This document shows, piece by piece, positions 8,855 to 18,837 of a stretch of 64,000 nucleotides of DNA. This DNA comes from Succinivibrio faecicola (GTDB lineage: Bacteria > Pseudomonadota > Gammaproteobacteria > Enterobacterales > Succinivibrionaceae). The position numbers were made by a program, and so were the translations under genes. Each line of letters opens with the position of its first letter. Position 1 is the stretch's first letter. The stretch covers positions 22,448 to 86,447 of the forward strand of contig NZ_JAGFNY010000004.1 of NCBI RefSeq assembly GCF_019448115.1, written 5' to 3'. The notes beneath the pieces are model-generated. The model ran no database searches. It was not told where the DNA came from and was given only the letters and a program-made list of their open reading frames with translations.

Positions 8855-10081
8855 ATGTTTACTATTGTATCTGGTGTTTTAATGTTCGTTGCTATCGTCG
8901 TAGTACTAGTAGCACTTATTCTTGTTGCAAGAAAGTTCCTTGTACAGTCTGGTGATATTACTATCGGCGTTAACGGTGATCCAGAAAAGGCAATGAAGTG
9001 CCCAGCTGGCGGTAAGCTGTTAAACGATTTATCTGAGAAGGGTATTTTCGTATCATCAGCTTGCGGTGGTCGTGGTGCTTGCGGTCAGTGTAAAGTTAAG
9101 GTTACTCAGGGCGGCGGTAACGTTCTACCTATCGAATATTCACACTTCTCAAAGCGTGAAATCAGAGAAGGATGGAGATTAGCTTGTCAGGTAACTGTTA
9201 AGAATGACTGTGAAATCGAATTACCTCCAGAGGTATTCGGTGTTAAGAAGTGGGAATGTGAGGTTATTTCTAACCACAACGTTGCTACATTCATTAAAGA
9301 GTTACGTTTACGCATTCCTGAGGGCGAGGAAGTTCCATTCCGCGCTGGTGGTTATATTCAGATTGAAGCTCCTGCACATACTGTTAAGTATGCAGACTTC
9401 GATATCGAGCCACAGTATCAGGGCGCATTCAAGCACTTTGGCTTTGACAAGTTAGTATCAAAGGTTGATACTCCAACCATCAGAGCATACTCCATGGCTA
9501 ACTACCCTGGTGAAAAGGGCTTAATCATGCTGAATGTACGTATTGCTACACCTCCATTCGGTAATCCATCAGCTCCTCCAGGAATCATGTCTTCATATAT
9601 TTGGAGCTTAAAGCCTGGTGATAAGGTAACTATTTCAGGTCCATTCGGCGAGTTCTTCGCTCGCGATACCGACAATGAAATGGTATTCATTGGTGGTGGT
9701 GCTGGTATGGCTCCAATGCGTTCACACATCTTCGATCAGTTAAAGAGACTTGATTCAAAGCGCAAGATTTCTTTCTGGTACGGTGCACGTTCATTAGCAG
9801 AAGTATTCTATGCCGATGAGTTCGATCAGTTAGCTAAGGAGCATCCAAACTTCTCATGGCACTTAGCATTATCTGATCCACAGCCTGAAGATAACTGGAC
9901 TGGTTTAACTGGTTTCATCGCAAATGTTCTTTACGAGCAGTATCTGCGTGACCACAAGAACCCAGAAGACGTTGAGTACTACATGTGTGGTCCTCCAATG
10001 ATGTCTAAGTCAGCTGTTGATATGCTCCACTCATTAGGTGTTGAAGATGAGAACATCCTCTTCGATAACTTTGGTGGCTAA
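8855..10081 (+). CDS. nqrF: Na+-NQR subunit F, NADH dehydrogenase
   Basis: NADH-oxidising electron-entry subunit. Its 408 residues comprise an N-terminal membrane anchor (about 5-27), a 2Fe-2S ferredoxin domain with cysteines at 70, 76, 79 and 111 (motif [11 protein letters not shown]), and an FAD/NADH reductase domain. That domain shows [11 protein letters not shown] (flavin), [11 protein letters not shown] (NADH) and YYMCGPPMM near the end. AAGGGGG lies just before the ATG. It ends the operon and is followed by a strong terminator. The common downstream partners apbE and nqrM are not present here. Confidence 0.97.
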   Translation: MFTIVSGVLMFVAIVVVLVALILVARKFLVQSGDITIGVNGDPEKAMKCPAGGKLLNDLSEKGIFVSSACGGRGACGQCKVKVTQGGGNVLPIEYSHFSKREIREGWRLACQVTVKNDCEIELPPEVFGVKKWECEVISNHNVATFIKELRLRIPEGEEVPFRAGGYIQIEAPAHTVKYADFDIEPQYQGAFKHFGFDKLVSKVDTPTIRAYSMANYPGEKGLIMLNVRIATPPFGNPSAPPGIMSSYIWSLKPGDKVTISGPFGEFFARDTDNEMVFIGGGAGMAPMRSHIFDQLKRLDSKRKISFWYGARSLAEVFYADEFDQLAKEHPNFSWHLALSDPQPEDNWTGLTGFIANVLYEQYLRDHKNPEDVEYYMCGPPMMSKSAVDMLHSLGVEDENILFDNFGG

Positions 10082-10099
10082 TTAAGAGCTAAATTGCAA

Positions 10100-10125
10100 A
10101 GGGGACTGATTCTTCAGTCCCTTTT
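10100..10125 (+). terminator. Rho-independent terminator of the nqr operon
   Basis: GGGACTGA (10102-10109) pairs with TCAGTCCC (10114-10121) around a TTCT loop, extended by G-T and A-T pairs. It is followed by TTTTGTCTATTTG and lies 20 bases after the nqrF stop. This is one of the clearest terminators in the window. Confidence 0.85.
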
Positions 10126-10369
10126 GTCTATTTGTGTACACACAATACAATAGCTCAAAGGTATATAAGTACACATATCCAATAATTTATATTATTACTT
10201 TTGCAAAGAGTTTTAACTCCATACCCCCCACAAAGCAAGACAAATAACTTATTTCATAACGTTAGATGTGTCATAAAGAAGCAAAATAAAAAATTTTTTT
10301 CATAATATAATCATCATAGTAAATTGGTAATATACTAAGCATGCGTAAGATACTACCGGGATAATAAAA

Positions 10370-12325
10370 ATGAAGCTTGTTTTCAGGTTTCTTTTACTTT
10401 TCGTATTCATTAAATCATCAGCCTGTCTGTCGAATATATGGGAAGCAGGAGAGCTTACATATAAGAACGGATCGACTGAAATTTCTGCTTTTGTAAATAC
10501 TAAGGAAAATACACAGCTTCAGGTAGTTTTGTGCAGTAAAAAATCAATTGATAATTATCGTTTTACATTACTACTTCCAAAAAAAGTTCTATCTGATTCT
10601 GTTATCAAAGTTAAGGTATATACAGATGATTCTGAGGTAGAGCAGTATGCTGAGGTTTCTGGAAATAGCATTGATTTTCAGGTGGATGAAAGTCTTCTTC
10701 TTGCAATTCCATATAGTGCAAAACTTCAGTTAGAATTTAATTCAGAAGATGCTGAATATCTTGGATTGCCAAAAATACTAGATGTAAGCATGAAAGGTGC
10801 AGAGCTTGCATTAAAGAATGTTTCATCTCAATGTACTGCTTTATGTCTTAATAACGGATTTTCATGTAATAAATCTCTTCTATCATCAATTCTATGGCCA
10901 GTAAATTCTTTCAATAGTCTAGAGTATGAACAAATAGATGATTTGTGTACCAAGCAGACAAGACCTGATGTATATAGATTCAATCTGACAAAAAAATGTA
11001 AAGCAAAGTTAGACAGATTCTATAACAATGAAGGTGTAGGTCCTTTATCTTTCGTATATCAACTATTTAACAGTCCAAATTCTGCATATAAGAAATATGA
11101 ACAAAGCTGGAAGGAGACCGTTGCTCTCTCTCCTGTAGTTGCAGAAGATATGAACCGATATGAGCTCAATGACTGGTATCTTCTATTGTATTCATTAGTC
11201 GGAAACAGACATATCAGGGAATTTCCTAACAGTTTCTATGCAATAAATAATCACAAAGGTGATCCGACTACATTAGTATACGATATAGACAACAGATATG
11301 AGATGGAGCTTTTAAAGTATTCATCTGTTCTGTACAGAAGGATGAATTCTTCAATAAAATCAAAAAACTCAGTCACAAAGACTTTGAAATTATGGTCTGA
11401 TTTTTATCGTCAGTTAACTCAGATGCTGCCTAATATTCATCACGCACAGGCAGTAAGACCGATTATCTACAAGTCCATGCTAATGAGAATATGGAATCTT
11501 GCAGGAAGACCTAATGGAGTAAAATTCTATTCAAAAAATATGTTCAGACATGGAACTAATGGAAAGACTATAACTGACGAAAACCTTGAAAAGCAGTGTT
11601 CGTTATTTGAAGGTTCAAATGGAGAGCAGTTCTTCTATGCATCATCTGATTGTGTAAAATCAGTAGCAGATATAATGAGAACCTCTCCTTACAACACATC
11701 TTTGTACAAAGATCTCGAAATAAAATGGGACAATTATGCAAAGGCTTGGATGAGCTCTCCTTTCTACAATGATTCGTTAGATGATGCAATTGGAGAGAAC
11801 AAAAGAGCAAATCTTACACTTATAATACTCTCTTTGTTTAGGGAATATGGATTTGGTGATTATTTCCAGATCAGAGAATGTCTATCAAGTAGAGATTCTG
11901 ACATTTGCAGTTATGAGTCAAATAAATATTATTCTACATATACAAAAGAATTCAATTACAGATTAGATTCAATCAGTAACGTAAGTGCAGATGATGCTAA
12001 CAGTCTGAATGAACTGAATAACCTTTACCTTGAGTATTATCATGCACTAGAACTTTATCTTGACGATCTGGTTAGCTCAAACACTATTCCATTGTGGAGA
12101 GCTGATTTTATCAAGTCTCTTGCTTCAATTGTTCAGACTAATGCTATGCTGAATTTTGCATATTCAAGAGAAGAATTACCAGATATTTCACAGAATATGC
12201 AAAAAGAAGGTACAGACGAAAAGATGACCATTGAGCAGGATAAGTATGACGATAATGATGGCCAGCCAGATGATATCTACAATAGCGACGATGATATCGA
12301 TGAGGACATAATAGTACCTATGTGA
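10370..12325 (+). CDS. Uncharacterised exported protein, 651 residues
   Basis: I do not recognise this family. The N-terminus (Met, two basic residues, then a hydrophobic run to about residue 16, then SSAC) looks like a signal peptide. SSAC is a poor lipobox, so lipid attachment is uncertain. After a beta-rich-looking region (about 25-145) comes a helix-rich part with cysteines spread along it, including CTALC, and no known catalytic motif. The last ~55 residues are very acidic (DDNDGQPDDIYNSDDDIDED). It is a single gene between the nqr terminator and a convergent dapD. A TATAAT at 10306-10311 and a TATACT at 10332-10337 could serve as its -10. Confidence 0.8.
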   Translation: MKLVFRFLLLFVFIKSSACLSNIWEAGELTYKNGSTEISAFVNTKENTQLQVVLCSKKSIDNYRFTLLLPKKVLSDSVIKVKVYTDDSEVEQYAEVSGNSIDFQVDESLLLAIPYSAKLQLEFNSEDAEYLGLPKILDVSMKGAELALKNVSSQCTALCLNNGFSCNKSLLSSILWPVNSFNSLEYEQIDDLCTKQTRPDVYRFNLTKKCKAKLDRFYNNEGVGPLSFVYQLFNSPNSAYKKYEQSWKETVALSPVVAEDMNRYELNDWYLLLYSLVGNRHIREFPNSFYAINNHKGDPTTLVYDIDNRYEMELLKYSSVLYRRMNSSIKSKNSVTKTLKLWSDFYRQLTQMLPNIHHAQAVRPIIYKSMLMRIWNLAGRPNGVKFYSKNMFRHGTNGKTITDENLEKQCSLFEGSNGEQFFYASSDCVKSVADIMRTSPYNTSLYKDLEIKWDNYAKAWMSSPFYNDSLDDAIGENKRANLTLIILSLFREYGFGDYFQIRECLSSRDSDICSYESNKYYSTYTKEFNYRLDSISNVSADDANSLNELNNLYLEYYHALELYLDDLVSSNTIPLWRADFIKSLASIVQTNAMLNFAYSREELPDISQNMQKEGTDEKMTIEQDKYDDNDGQPDDIYNSDDDIDEDIIVPM

Positions 12326-12363
12326 TAATAAAGATAACAGAATCTGAATGCACGTATATGAAA

Positions 12364-12385
12364 AAAGGAGGCGTTAGCCTCCTTT
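12364..12385. terminator. Bidirectional terminator between the 10.4-kb gene and dapD
   Basis: Perfect 9-bp hairpin, AAAGGAGGC (12364-12372) and GCCTCCTTT (12377-12385), with a GTTA loop between convergent genes. The run of A bases to its left supplies a T-tract for minus-strand (dapD) transcripts. The plus-strand tail is less T-rich. Confidence 0.75.
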
Positions 12386-12407
12386 AAAAATCTGTTGTTA
12401 CATATTA

Positions 12408-13256
12408 TTACATGTGAGAAACTTCTTCTTGAGCCTGACGAAGAAGATCATTTAGGCCAACCTTTGATAAGGTCTTTTCATCAACCTTCTTAACGATAAT
12501 TGCAGCATAAAGTGAATACTTGCCATCCTTTGATGGAAGGTTACCTGCAACAACAACTGAATGAGGAGGAATTCTGCCATAGCTGATTTCACCAGTTGTT
12601 CTATCATAGATTCTTGTTGATTTGCCAAGGAAAACGCCCATTGAAATAACAGAGCCTTCGCCTACGATAACACCTTCAACAACTTCTGAACGTGCACCGA
12701 TAAAGCAGTTATCCTCAATGATGGTAGGACCTGCCTGAACGGGCTCTAGAACACCACCAATACCTGCACCGCCTGCAATATGTACATTCTTACCAACCTG
12801 AGCGCAAGAACCTACTGTAGCCCATGTATCTACCATGGTGCCAGAACCAACATGTGCACCAATGTTAACAAATGATGGAAGAAGAATAGTGTCTTTTTCG
12901 AGGAATGCACCGCGTCTTACAACGCAACCTGGAACTGCACGGATGCCTTCCTTTGCAAATCTTTCAGCTGTATAGCCATTAAACTTTAATGGAACCTTAT
13001 CGTAGAATGCACCACCTGGAACTTCTGTCAGGAAATTATCTTCAATTCTGAATGATAATAGAACAGCTTTTTTAATCCACTGGTTTGTAACCCAGTCACC
13101 ATTAACTTTTTCTGCTACTCTGATTTCACCTCTATCAAGTGCATCGATAACCTGATTGATTGCATCTCTTAATTCAGCAGAAGCAGTTTTTGAATTGATA
13201 TTTGCACGGTTCTCAAAAGCGTTCTCAATAATACCCTGTAAATTCTGAACAGACAT
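12408..13256 (-). CDS. dapD: Tetrahydrodipicolinate N-succinyltransferase
   Basis: Transfers succinyl from succinyl-CoA to tetrahydrodipicolinate in the succinylase branch of lysine and diaminopimelate synthesis, supplying peptidoglycan precursors. The 282-residue product has the DapD N-terminal helical domain followed by a left-handed beta-helix of hexapeptide repeats ([34 protein letters not shown]). It is slightly longer than the E. coli protein. AGGAG lies 8 bases before its ATG. It lies downstream of glnD in a map-glnD-dapD run. Confidence 0.97.
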   Translation of the reverse strand: MSVQNLQGIIENAFENRANINSKTASAELRDAINQVIDALDRGEIRVAEKVNGDWVTNQWIKKAVLLSFRIEDNFLTEVPGGAFYDKVPLKFNGYTAERFAKEGIRAVPGCVVRRGAFLEKDTILLPSFVNIGAHVGSGTMVDTWATVGSCAQVGKNVHIAGGAGIGGVLEPVQAGPTIIEDNCFIGARSEVVEGVIVGEGSVISMGVFLGKSTRIYDRTTGEISYGRIPPHSVVVAGNLPSKDGKYSLYAAIIVKKVDEKTLSKVGLNDLLRQAQEEVSHM

Positions 13257-13285
13257 TTAAAATACTCCTAGGCGGATCATAACTT

Positions 13286-15931
13286 TTACTCATCTAGAGC
13301 CTTCTTCAGAGCAACACTTAACTCTTCTTTTCTGTTTGCATCTAAAGGAAGACCATTACTGTCAGTAATTGCAAAATAGTCATCAGCTCTTTCGCCAGTT
13401 GTTGTAATTCTAGCGGCTCTGATTAGACATCCTAAATTACCAAGTGTTATGCCGATTTTAGCTAACAGTCCCTGTCTGTCAAGCGTAGATATTTCTAGTT
13501 TTGTCTGTTTTTCTGACTTAGAATCAAGGTAAGAAATGGTGGTTGGAACCTCGAAAATTTTGTGATTAATTGTAGATAAATTAAGCACTTGGCTGTCTTC
13601 TTTTAGACCTGCCAGAATAGCCTTTCTTAGCCCGTTTAGTCGGTCATGATCAAGAGGTTGTCCTTTTTTGTTTTGGAACATAATTGTGCATAATGCATGA
13701 AAATCGTGCGTCAAAAATATTTGTGCACTAAAAACGTTCATTTGCTTCACAGCCATTGTAATTACTAGGTTTGTGAACATTGATGGGGAGGTGCTCTTGT
13801 AATAGAACAATAATTCAGTACCTACGTTAGGAGTCTGCGAAAATAGGATCAGTGGTTCATCATTTTTTCTGTATCTAAGGATATTTCTTGCATGCCAGGA
13901 TATATCTTCAACAGAATAATGAATGAAATAGTCATTAGGGAACTGTCTCATATAGCGAAGCAGATCGTCTTTTTTGCAGTCCTTCGTTATTTCAATTGCT
14001 CTTTCTCTCTTTTCGTTAGCTTGAAGATGCATGCTCTTAACAAGATCTGCTTCACTTTGTGTTACAGCAAGTTTTGTTGCCTGATAAAGCTGTCTGAAAA
14101 TATTGTCCTGCCATGAATTCCAAACATTGTCATTTGTGGCTGATATATCAGCTACAGTCAGGCAGTACAGATGGTTGAGATGTTCTTCATCCTGAACGAA
14201 ATCTGCAAAACTGTTTATAACTTCAAGATCAGTGGTATCTCTTCTAGTTGCAGTAGTGTTGAACATCAGATGAGCACCGACTAGCCATGAAATGAGGTTA
14301 GTCTGATATTCATTAAATCCGTGCAGAATACAGAATGATTCTGCTTCTTTTGCACCCTTAGCAGCATGATTGCCACCTCTACCTTTTGCAATGTCATGCA
14401 ATAAAGCGGCACAGAACAGTATTTCTGGATCTGCAATTTTTCTTCTTACATTTCTAAAAAGCTGATAAATGGGCTCTCTTTTTATTGCAAGTTCATTTAG
14501 ATTTGAAAGAACTCTTATTGTGTGCTCATCAACGCTGAACAGATGGAATCTGTCAAACTGTGCAAGACCTTCAATTCTTCCCCACTGTGGCATATAGCTA
14601 GACAGAACATGGGTTTCATGCATAAGCCTTAGTACCAAAGGAAGACTGTCTGTGCTAGTTAGGATCTGTTTAAATTTCTTTCTGCACTGAGGAATAGTAA
14701 TCAGATGATCCTTTAATTCTCTTCTTCCTTCTCTAAGTGCTCTCAAGCAATTAACATGGATCTTGTTGATCTCAGGATGGCTTTCTATAGCCAGGAAAAG
14801 ATCAAGCATTTTCTCAGGATCGTTTTTGAAGATTTCATGATCGATTACATCAATATACTGCCCCCTTTGAACAAATGCGTTGTTCAAAAAGACAGGCTCT
14901 GAGAATTCGTCACCAACATATCCTTTTATATCAATGGATACCTGCTGCAGAACCATATTGTTCAGTTCAAGAACTCTATGGAAGATTCTGTACAAATCAC
15001 GCATCATAGCTTCGACAGGTGCATTTCCTTCTTCACCATAGCCTAACGTTTTTGCAATGGATTTTTGAAAATCCAATCTAAGGATATTCGAATTTGAATT
15101 GCAGTGAATAGCATATCTTACGTCCCAGAGAAAATCACGGCATGCAAGATATTCTTCATATTCTTCTTTTGTTAAAAGGCCTATGGTATGCAGATTGTCA
15201 TATTTGCCTAAATGGTAAATTTTAAGGGCAAGCCACTGCATAATATGCAGATCCCTAAGACCGCCAGGATTATTTTTAATATCAGGCTCTAACGAGTAGA
15301 TGGTATCTCTGAATGCATGATATCTTTCGTTTTGCTCTTTTATTTTTGCATCAAAGTACTTTTCATCATCCCAAAAATCATCTTCTGTAATGCTGTGAAT
15401 AAGATTTTCATATAAAGTCTGATTTCCAGCAATAAAGTGAGTTTCAATAAGATTGGTAATGATTGTGATGTCATCTCTTGATGCAAGAATGGTCTCTTTA
15501 ATGGTTCTGACAGAAGTACCAAGATCGAGTTTTAAGTCCCATAAAAAAGAAATGAATGATTCAATTGCCTCTTTTGCTTCAGCAGGTATTGGATCAAGTT
15601 CAGAGACGATTAAAAGGTCAATATCGGATTCAAGAAATTGTTCCCTTCTTCCGTATCCGCCAACAGCGACAAGAGCAATATAATTGAAACGAGCGATATA
15701 TTTTTCAAAAATCTTTGCCAAAAAATCATCTAGACTTTTTGTTTGAGAGTTCAGCAGATCAGATACTCTGAATCCTTTATCAAAGCATTGTATTCTGTAA
15801 TCTTTATACTCACTTATACGTTCTCTGTATTGCTTGATATCGGAAACATCAGAAATTTTAGAAACAAAAGGGAATGCATCATTAACATTTGTTTCTATAA
15901 CTTTTCTTGGAACGCTGATTGTCTCAAACAT
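13286..15931 (-). CDS. glnD: Bifunctional PII uridylyltransferase/uridylyl-removing enzyme
   Basis: Nitrogen sensor that uridylylates PII proteins under nitrogen limitation and reverses this when glutamine is high. The 881-residue protein is full length. It has a nucleotidyltransferase motif GGYGRRE...SDIDLL (91-107), a central GlnD linker with NPGGLRDLH (221-229), an HD hydrolase domain with LLHDIAKG (HD at 512-513) for deuridylylation, and two C-terminal ACT domains (about 700-880). It begins 9 bases after map, as in the E. coli map-glnD-dapD block. Confidence 0.96.
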   Translation of the reverse strand: MFETISVPRKVIETNVNDAFPFVSKISDVSDIKQYRERISEYKDYRIQCFDKGFRVSDLLNSQTKSLDDFLAKIFEKYIARFNYIALVAVGGYGRREQFLESDIDLLIVSELDPIPAEAKEAIESFISFLWDLKLDLGTSVRTIKETILASRDDITIITNLIETHFIAGNQTLYENLIHSITEDDFWDDEKYFDAKIKEQNERYHAFRDTIYSLEPDIKNNPGGLRDLHIMQWLALKIYHLGKYDNLHTIGLLTKEEYEEYLACRDFLWDVRYAIHCNSNSNILRLDFQKSIAKTLGYGEEGNAPVEAMMRDLYRIFHRVLELNNMVLQQVSIDIKGYVGDEFSEPVFLNNAFVQRGQYIDVIDHEIFKNDPEKMLDLFLAIESHPEINKIHVNCLRALREGRRELKDHLITIPQCRKKFKQILTSTDSLPLVLRLMHETHVLSSYMPQWGRIEGLAQFDRFHLFSVDEHTIRVLSNLNELAIKREPIYQLFRNVRRKIADPEILFCAALLHDIAKGRGGNHAAKGAKEAESFCILHGFNEYQTNLISWLVGAHLMFNTTATRRDTTDLEVINSFADFVQDEEHLNHLYCLTVADISATNDNVWNSWQDNIFRQLYQATKLAVTQSEADLVKSMHLQANEKRERAIEITKDCKKDDLLRYMRQFPNDYFIHYSVEDISWHARNILRYRKNDEPLILFSQTPNVGTELLFYYKSTSPSMFTNLVITMAVKQMNVFSAQIFLTHDFHALCTIMFQNKKGQPLDHDRLNGLRKAILAGLKEDSQVLNLSTINHKIFEVPTTISYLDSKSEKQTKLEISTLDRQGLLAKIGITLGNLGCLIRAARITTTGERADDYFAITDSNGLPLDANRKEELSVALKKALDE

Positions 15932-15940
15932 AAATTATTC

Positions 15941-16726
15941 CTAATGGACAATGATTCTTGGGAAGTCTTCGTCCTTTCTTAAAGTTAGAACTTCAACACC
16001 GTTTGGTATAACTAAAAGTGTGTGCTCATACTGAGCTGATGGCTGTTTGTCTGCTGTTGTAACAGTCCATCCATCTTTTTTGTTAACCTTGCATTTATAG
16101 GTTCCTGCGTTAATCATAGGTTCAATGGTAAAGCACATTCCCTCTTCAAGGATACAGTTGAAGTTGTTCTTGTAATGAAGAACAGATGGCTCCTCATGGA
16201 ATCCTTTTCCGATACCATGACCGCAGTAGTCACGAACAATAGAGAAACCTGCTTTATCAGCTACTTTCTGGATAGCGGCACCTATTTCTGTTAGATTAGA
16301 ACCAGGACGAACTGTTTTTATAGCTTCATACATGGCTTCTTGAGCGCATTTACAAAGCTGCTGATTACGAGGTGATGTCTCACCTACAATGAACATTCTT
16401 GAGCTGTCGCCGTGATATTTATCCTTTAATACGGTAACATCGATATTAACGATATCACCCTTGTGCAGTTTGTGTGGCCCTGGAATACCGTGGCAGACAA
16501 CCTCGTTGATGCTAATGCAGGTAGCCTTTGGATAACCCTGATAGCCAAGATCAGCACTGATTGCATTTTCTTTTTGCTCAATGTAATCATTCATGATCTT
16601 ATCTAATTCATCAGTGGTTACGCCTGGTACTATGTAAGGTTCAATCATCTCAAGTACCCTGGCTGTTGCAGCACCAACGACTCTCATTTTTTCAATTTCA
16701 CTTGGTGATTTTAATGTAATATCCAT
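15941..16726 (-). CDS. map: Methionine aminopeptidase, type I
   Basis: Cytosolic metalloprotease that removes the initiator methionine from nascent proteins. It has 261 residues in the pita-bread fold. Recognisable metal ligands include Asp96 and Asp107 (VNIDVTVLKDKYHGDSS), the His in DYCGHGIGKGFHEEP, and the Glu residues in FTIEPM and AQYEHT; His79 lies in NEVVCHGIP. AAGGAA lies 7 bases before the ATG. It is divergent from rpsB across a 358-base spacer, as in E. coli. Confidence 0.97.
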   Translation of the reverse strand: MDITLKSPSEIEKMRVVGAATARVLEMIEPYIVPGVTTDELDKIMNDYIEQKENAISADLGYQGYPKATCISINEVVCHGIPGPHKLHKGDIVNIDVTVLKDKYHGDSSRMFIVGETSPRNQQLCKCAQEAMYEAIKTVRPGSNLTEIGAAIQKVADKAGFSIVRDYCGHGIGKGFHEEPSVLHYKNNFNCILEEGMCFTIEPMINAGTYKCKVNKKDGWTVTTADKQPSAQYEHTLLVIPNGVEVLTLRKDEDFPRIIVH

Positions 16727-16907
16727 TTGCTAATTCCTTATTTATCAACTATCAAAGATTATATATTTTTTTGAGCTATTTTTTATAAAATAGTGAGCAA
16801 TAATGTTCTGATTTTAGTGTTGAATGCAGAGATTCAGCATTGAAGAAAACTGATGAAATAAAAGATGAATATTTTTTTTAGAAAATTTTATAAATCCTTT
16901 TGAAACG

Positions 16908-16916
16908 TGATAAAAT
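16908..16916 (+). promoter_or_regulatory. Candidate extended -10 promoter of rpsB-tsf
   Basis: TGATAAAAT, with TAAAAT at 16911-16916 and a TTATAA -35-like hexamer 17 bases upstream, lies about 170 bases before rpsB. Transcription from here would give the long structured leader described below. The rest of the map-rpsB spacer (16727-16907) is AT-rich and must also hold the map promoter on the minus strand. Confidence 0.45.
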
Positions 16917-16945
16917 ATCTTGCCTTTTTATGTGGATAAAGGGGT

Positions 16946-16986
16946 ATTGTATCTGTTAACTACCGATACAATCTGTATTTTTTAAG
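16946..16986 (+). promoter_or_regulatory. Terminator-like hairpin in the rpsB leader
   Basis: ATTGTATC (16946-16953) pairs perfectly with GATACAAT (16965-16972) around an 11-base loop, followed after a short spacer by a run of six or more T. It lies between the candidate promoter and the second leader structure, so it could attenuate transcription. The stem is AT-rich and only moderately stable. Confidence 0.35.
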
Positions 16987-16994
16987 AAAACGCA

Positions 16995-17062
16995 CACTGT
17001 TCAGCCAATCCTTGTGTTGGGTGCCATTTTGGTTAACAGAGGAGAACAGTGGAGGCTTAACC
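16995..17062 (+). promoter_or_regulatory. rpsB leader with possible pseudoknot (S2 autoregulation candidate)
   Basis: CACTGTTC (16995-17002) pairs perfectly with GAACAGTG (17044-17051). Inside this loop GGTTAA (17031-17036) is complementary to TTAACC (17057-17062) beyond the helix, which would make a pseudoknot just upstream of the rpsB ribosome binding site. Protein S2 is known to repress rpsB-tsf through a conserved 5' leader in gammaproteobacteria, so this is the natural place for such an element. The fold itself is my inference from complementarity. Confidence 0.5.
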
Positions 17063-17084
17063 CTAAATTTTGAGGAAATTCAAT

Positions 17085-17831
17085 ATGTCATCAATCACTA
17101 TGCGCGACATGCTTCAGGCAGGTGTTCACTTCGGTCATCAGACACGTTACTGGAATCCTAAGATGAAACAGTACATCTTCGGTGCACGTAACGGTATTCA
17201 TATTATCAACCTAGAGAAGACCGTTGAGTGCTATGAGTCTGCATTAAACTTCTTAAGCAACACTGTTGCTCATAAGGGTAAGGTTCTATTCGTTGGAACT
17301 AAGCGTGCTGCAAGCGATAGAGTTGGTTCAGCTGCTGCTGAGTGTGGCCAGTACTATGTTGATCACCGCTGGTTAGGTGGTATGTTAACAAACTGGAAGA
17401 CTGTTCGTCAGTCAATCAAGCGTTTAAAGGAGCTTGAGACCCAGACTCAGGATGGTACTTTAGAGAAGTTAACCAAGAAAGAAGCTTTATTACGTACCCG
17501 TGAGCTTGAGAAGTTAAACCGTTCATTAGGCGGTATCAAGGACATGGGCGGTCTACCAGATGTATTATTCGTAATCGACGCTGAAGTTGAGCACATTGCT
17601 ATTAAGGAAGCTAACAACTTAGGTATTCCTGTTGTTGCTGTCGTTGATACCAATACCAACCCAGATGGTGTTGACTACGTAATTCCTGGCAACGATGATG
17701 CTATCCGTGCTGTTGATTTATATTTAAAGGGCGCTGTTGAGACAATCAACGCTGCTCGCGCAGATGCAGTTCGTCAGGACAAGGAAGCATTAGCTGCTGA
17801 AGCTAAGGCTGAAGAGTCAAAGGCTGAATAA
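17085..17831 (+). CDS. rpsB: 30S ribosomal protein S2
   Basis: Small-subunit ribosomal protein, 248 residues, with canonical segments [24 protein letters not shown] start, [36 protein letters not shown] and [11 protein letters not shown]. The ATG at 17085 follows GAGGAA by 8 bases; an in-frame TTG at 17070 is less likely. The C-terminal tail is acidic and alanine-rich ([15 protein letters not shown]). It is the first gene of the rpsB-tsf unit, and codon bias is strong. Confidence 0.98.
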   Translation: MSSITMRDMLQAGVHFGHQTRYWNPKMKQYIFGARNGIHIINLEKTVECYESALNFLSNTVAHKGKVLFVGTKRAASDRVGSAAAECGQYYVDHRWLGGMLTNWKTVRQSIKRLKELETQTQDGTLEKLTKKEALLRTRELEKLNRSLGGIKDMGGLPDVLFVIDAEVEHIAIKEANNLGIPVVAVVDTNTNPDGVDYVIPGNDDAIRAVDLYLKGAVETINAARADAVRQDKEALAAEAKAEESKAE

Positions 17832-17888
17832 TATTTGCCAAAGCAAATAAATTTGCCAGCTTTTTTGTAAAAGATCTTTATAAACATT

Positions 17889-17913
17889 AAAGGCCGGTAT
17901 ATTCCGGCCTTTT
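17889..17913 (+). terminator. Hairpin between rpsB and tsf, likely attenuator
   Basis: AAAGGCCGG (17889-17897) pairs with CCGGCCTTT (17904-17912) around a TATATT loop, followed by only one further T and then ACAAATT. With so short a T-tract it probably allows partial read-through into tsf, setting the ratio of S2 to EF-Ts. Confidence 0.6.
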
Positions 17914-17934
17914 ACAAATTAAGAGGATATAAAC

Positions 17935-18822
17935 ATGGCTACCGTAACCGCTGCTATGGTTAAAGAATTACGTGATGCAACTGGCGCAGGCATGATGGAC
18001 TGCAAAAAGGCTTTAGTTGCTGCTGATGGTAATATGCAGGCTGCTATCGACGCAATGCGTAAGAGTGGTGCTGCTAAGGCTGCTAAGAAGGCAGGTCGTA
18101 CAGCTGCTGAAGGCATCATTGCTGTTGCAAGCAATGCTAACAAGATTGCTTTAGTAGAAGTTAACTCAGAGACTGACTTCTGTGCTAAGAACGCTGAGTT
18201 CGTAACATATGCTCAGAAAGTTGCTGATTTAGCTTTAGCATCAAGCATTTCTGACGTTGAGGCTTTAAAGGCTGCTCAGTTAGATGGTCAGACTGTTGCT
18301 GATGCTTTAACAGCTCTTGTTGCAAAGATTGGTGAGAACTTACAGTTACGCCGTGTTGCTTTAGTTGAAGCTAAGGAAGGTGAGACTTTAGGTTTATACG
18401 TTCACTCAAACAAGCGCATTGGTGTTGCTGCTGTTATCAAGGGTGGCGATGAGTCAGTAGCTAAGGATGTTGCAATGCACATCTGTGCTTCAAAGCCAGA
18501 TTTCGTAAAGCCAGAAGACGTATCAGCAGAAGTTGTTGAGCACGAGCGTCAGGTTCAGATCGAAATCGCTATGAAGTCAGGCAAGCCACAGGCTATTGCT
18601 GAGAAGATGGTTGAAGGCCGTATGAAGAAGTTCACTGGTGAAGTTTCTTTAACTGGTCAGCCATTCGTTAAGAACCCAGAGATTTCTGTAGGTCAGATGT
18701 TAAAGGAGCACAATGCTGACGCAGTATCATTCATCCGCTACGAAGTAGGTGAAGGTATTGAGAAGGCTGTTGTTGACTTCGCTGCTGAAGTTCAGGCTCA
18801 AGTAGCTGCCGCACAGAAATAA
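17935..18822 (+). CDS. tsf: Elongation factor Ts
   Basis: Nucleotide exchange factor for EF-Tu. The 295-residue product begins with the UBA-like domain ([19 protein letters not shown]) and contains the EF-Tu-contacting TDFCAKN motif (80-86), followed by the dimerisation region. AAGAGGA lies 7 bases before the ATG. It lies 103 bases after rpsB with a hairpin between them. The codon bias of a highly expressed gene is evident. Confidence 0.98.
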   Translation: MATVTAAMVKELRDATGAGMMDCKKALVAADGNMQAAIDAMRKSGAAKAAKKAGRTAAEGIIAVASNANKIALVEVNSETDFCAKNAEFVTYAQKVADLALASSISDVEALKAAQLDGQTVADALTALVAKIGENLQLRRVALVEAKEGETLGLYVHSNKRIGVAAVIKGGDESVAKDVAMHICASKPDFVKPEDVSAEVVEHERQVQIEIAMKSGKPQAIAEKMVEGRMKKFTGEVSLTGQPFVKNPEISVGQMLKEHNADAVSFIRYEVGEGIEKAVVDFAAEVQAQVAAAQK

Positions 18823-18837
18823 TTTGCGGAGATGAAC

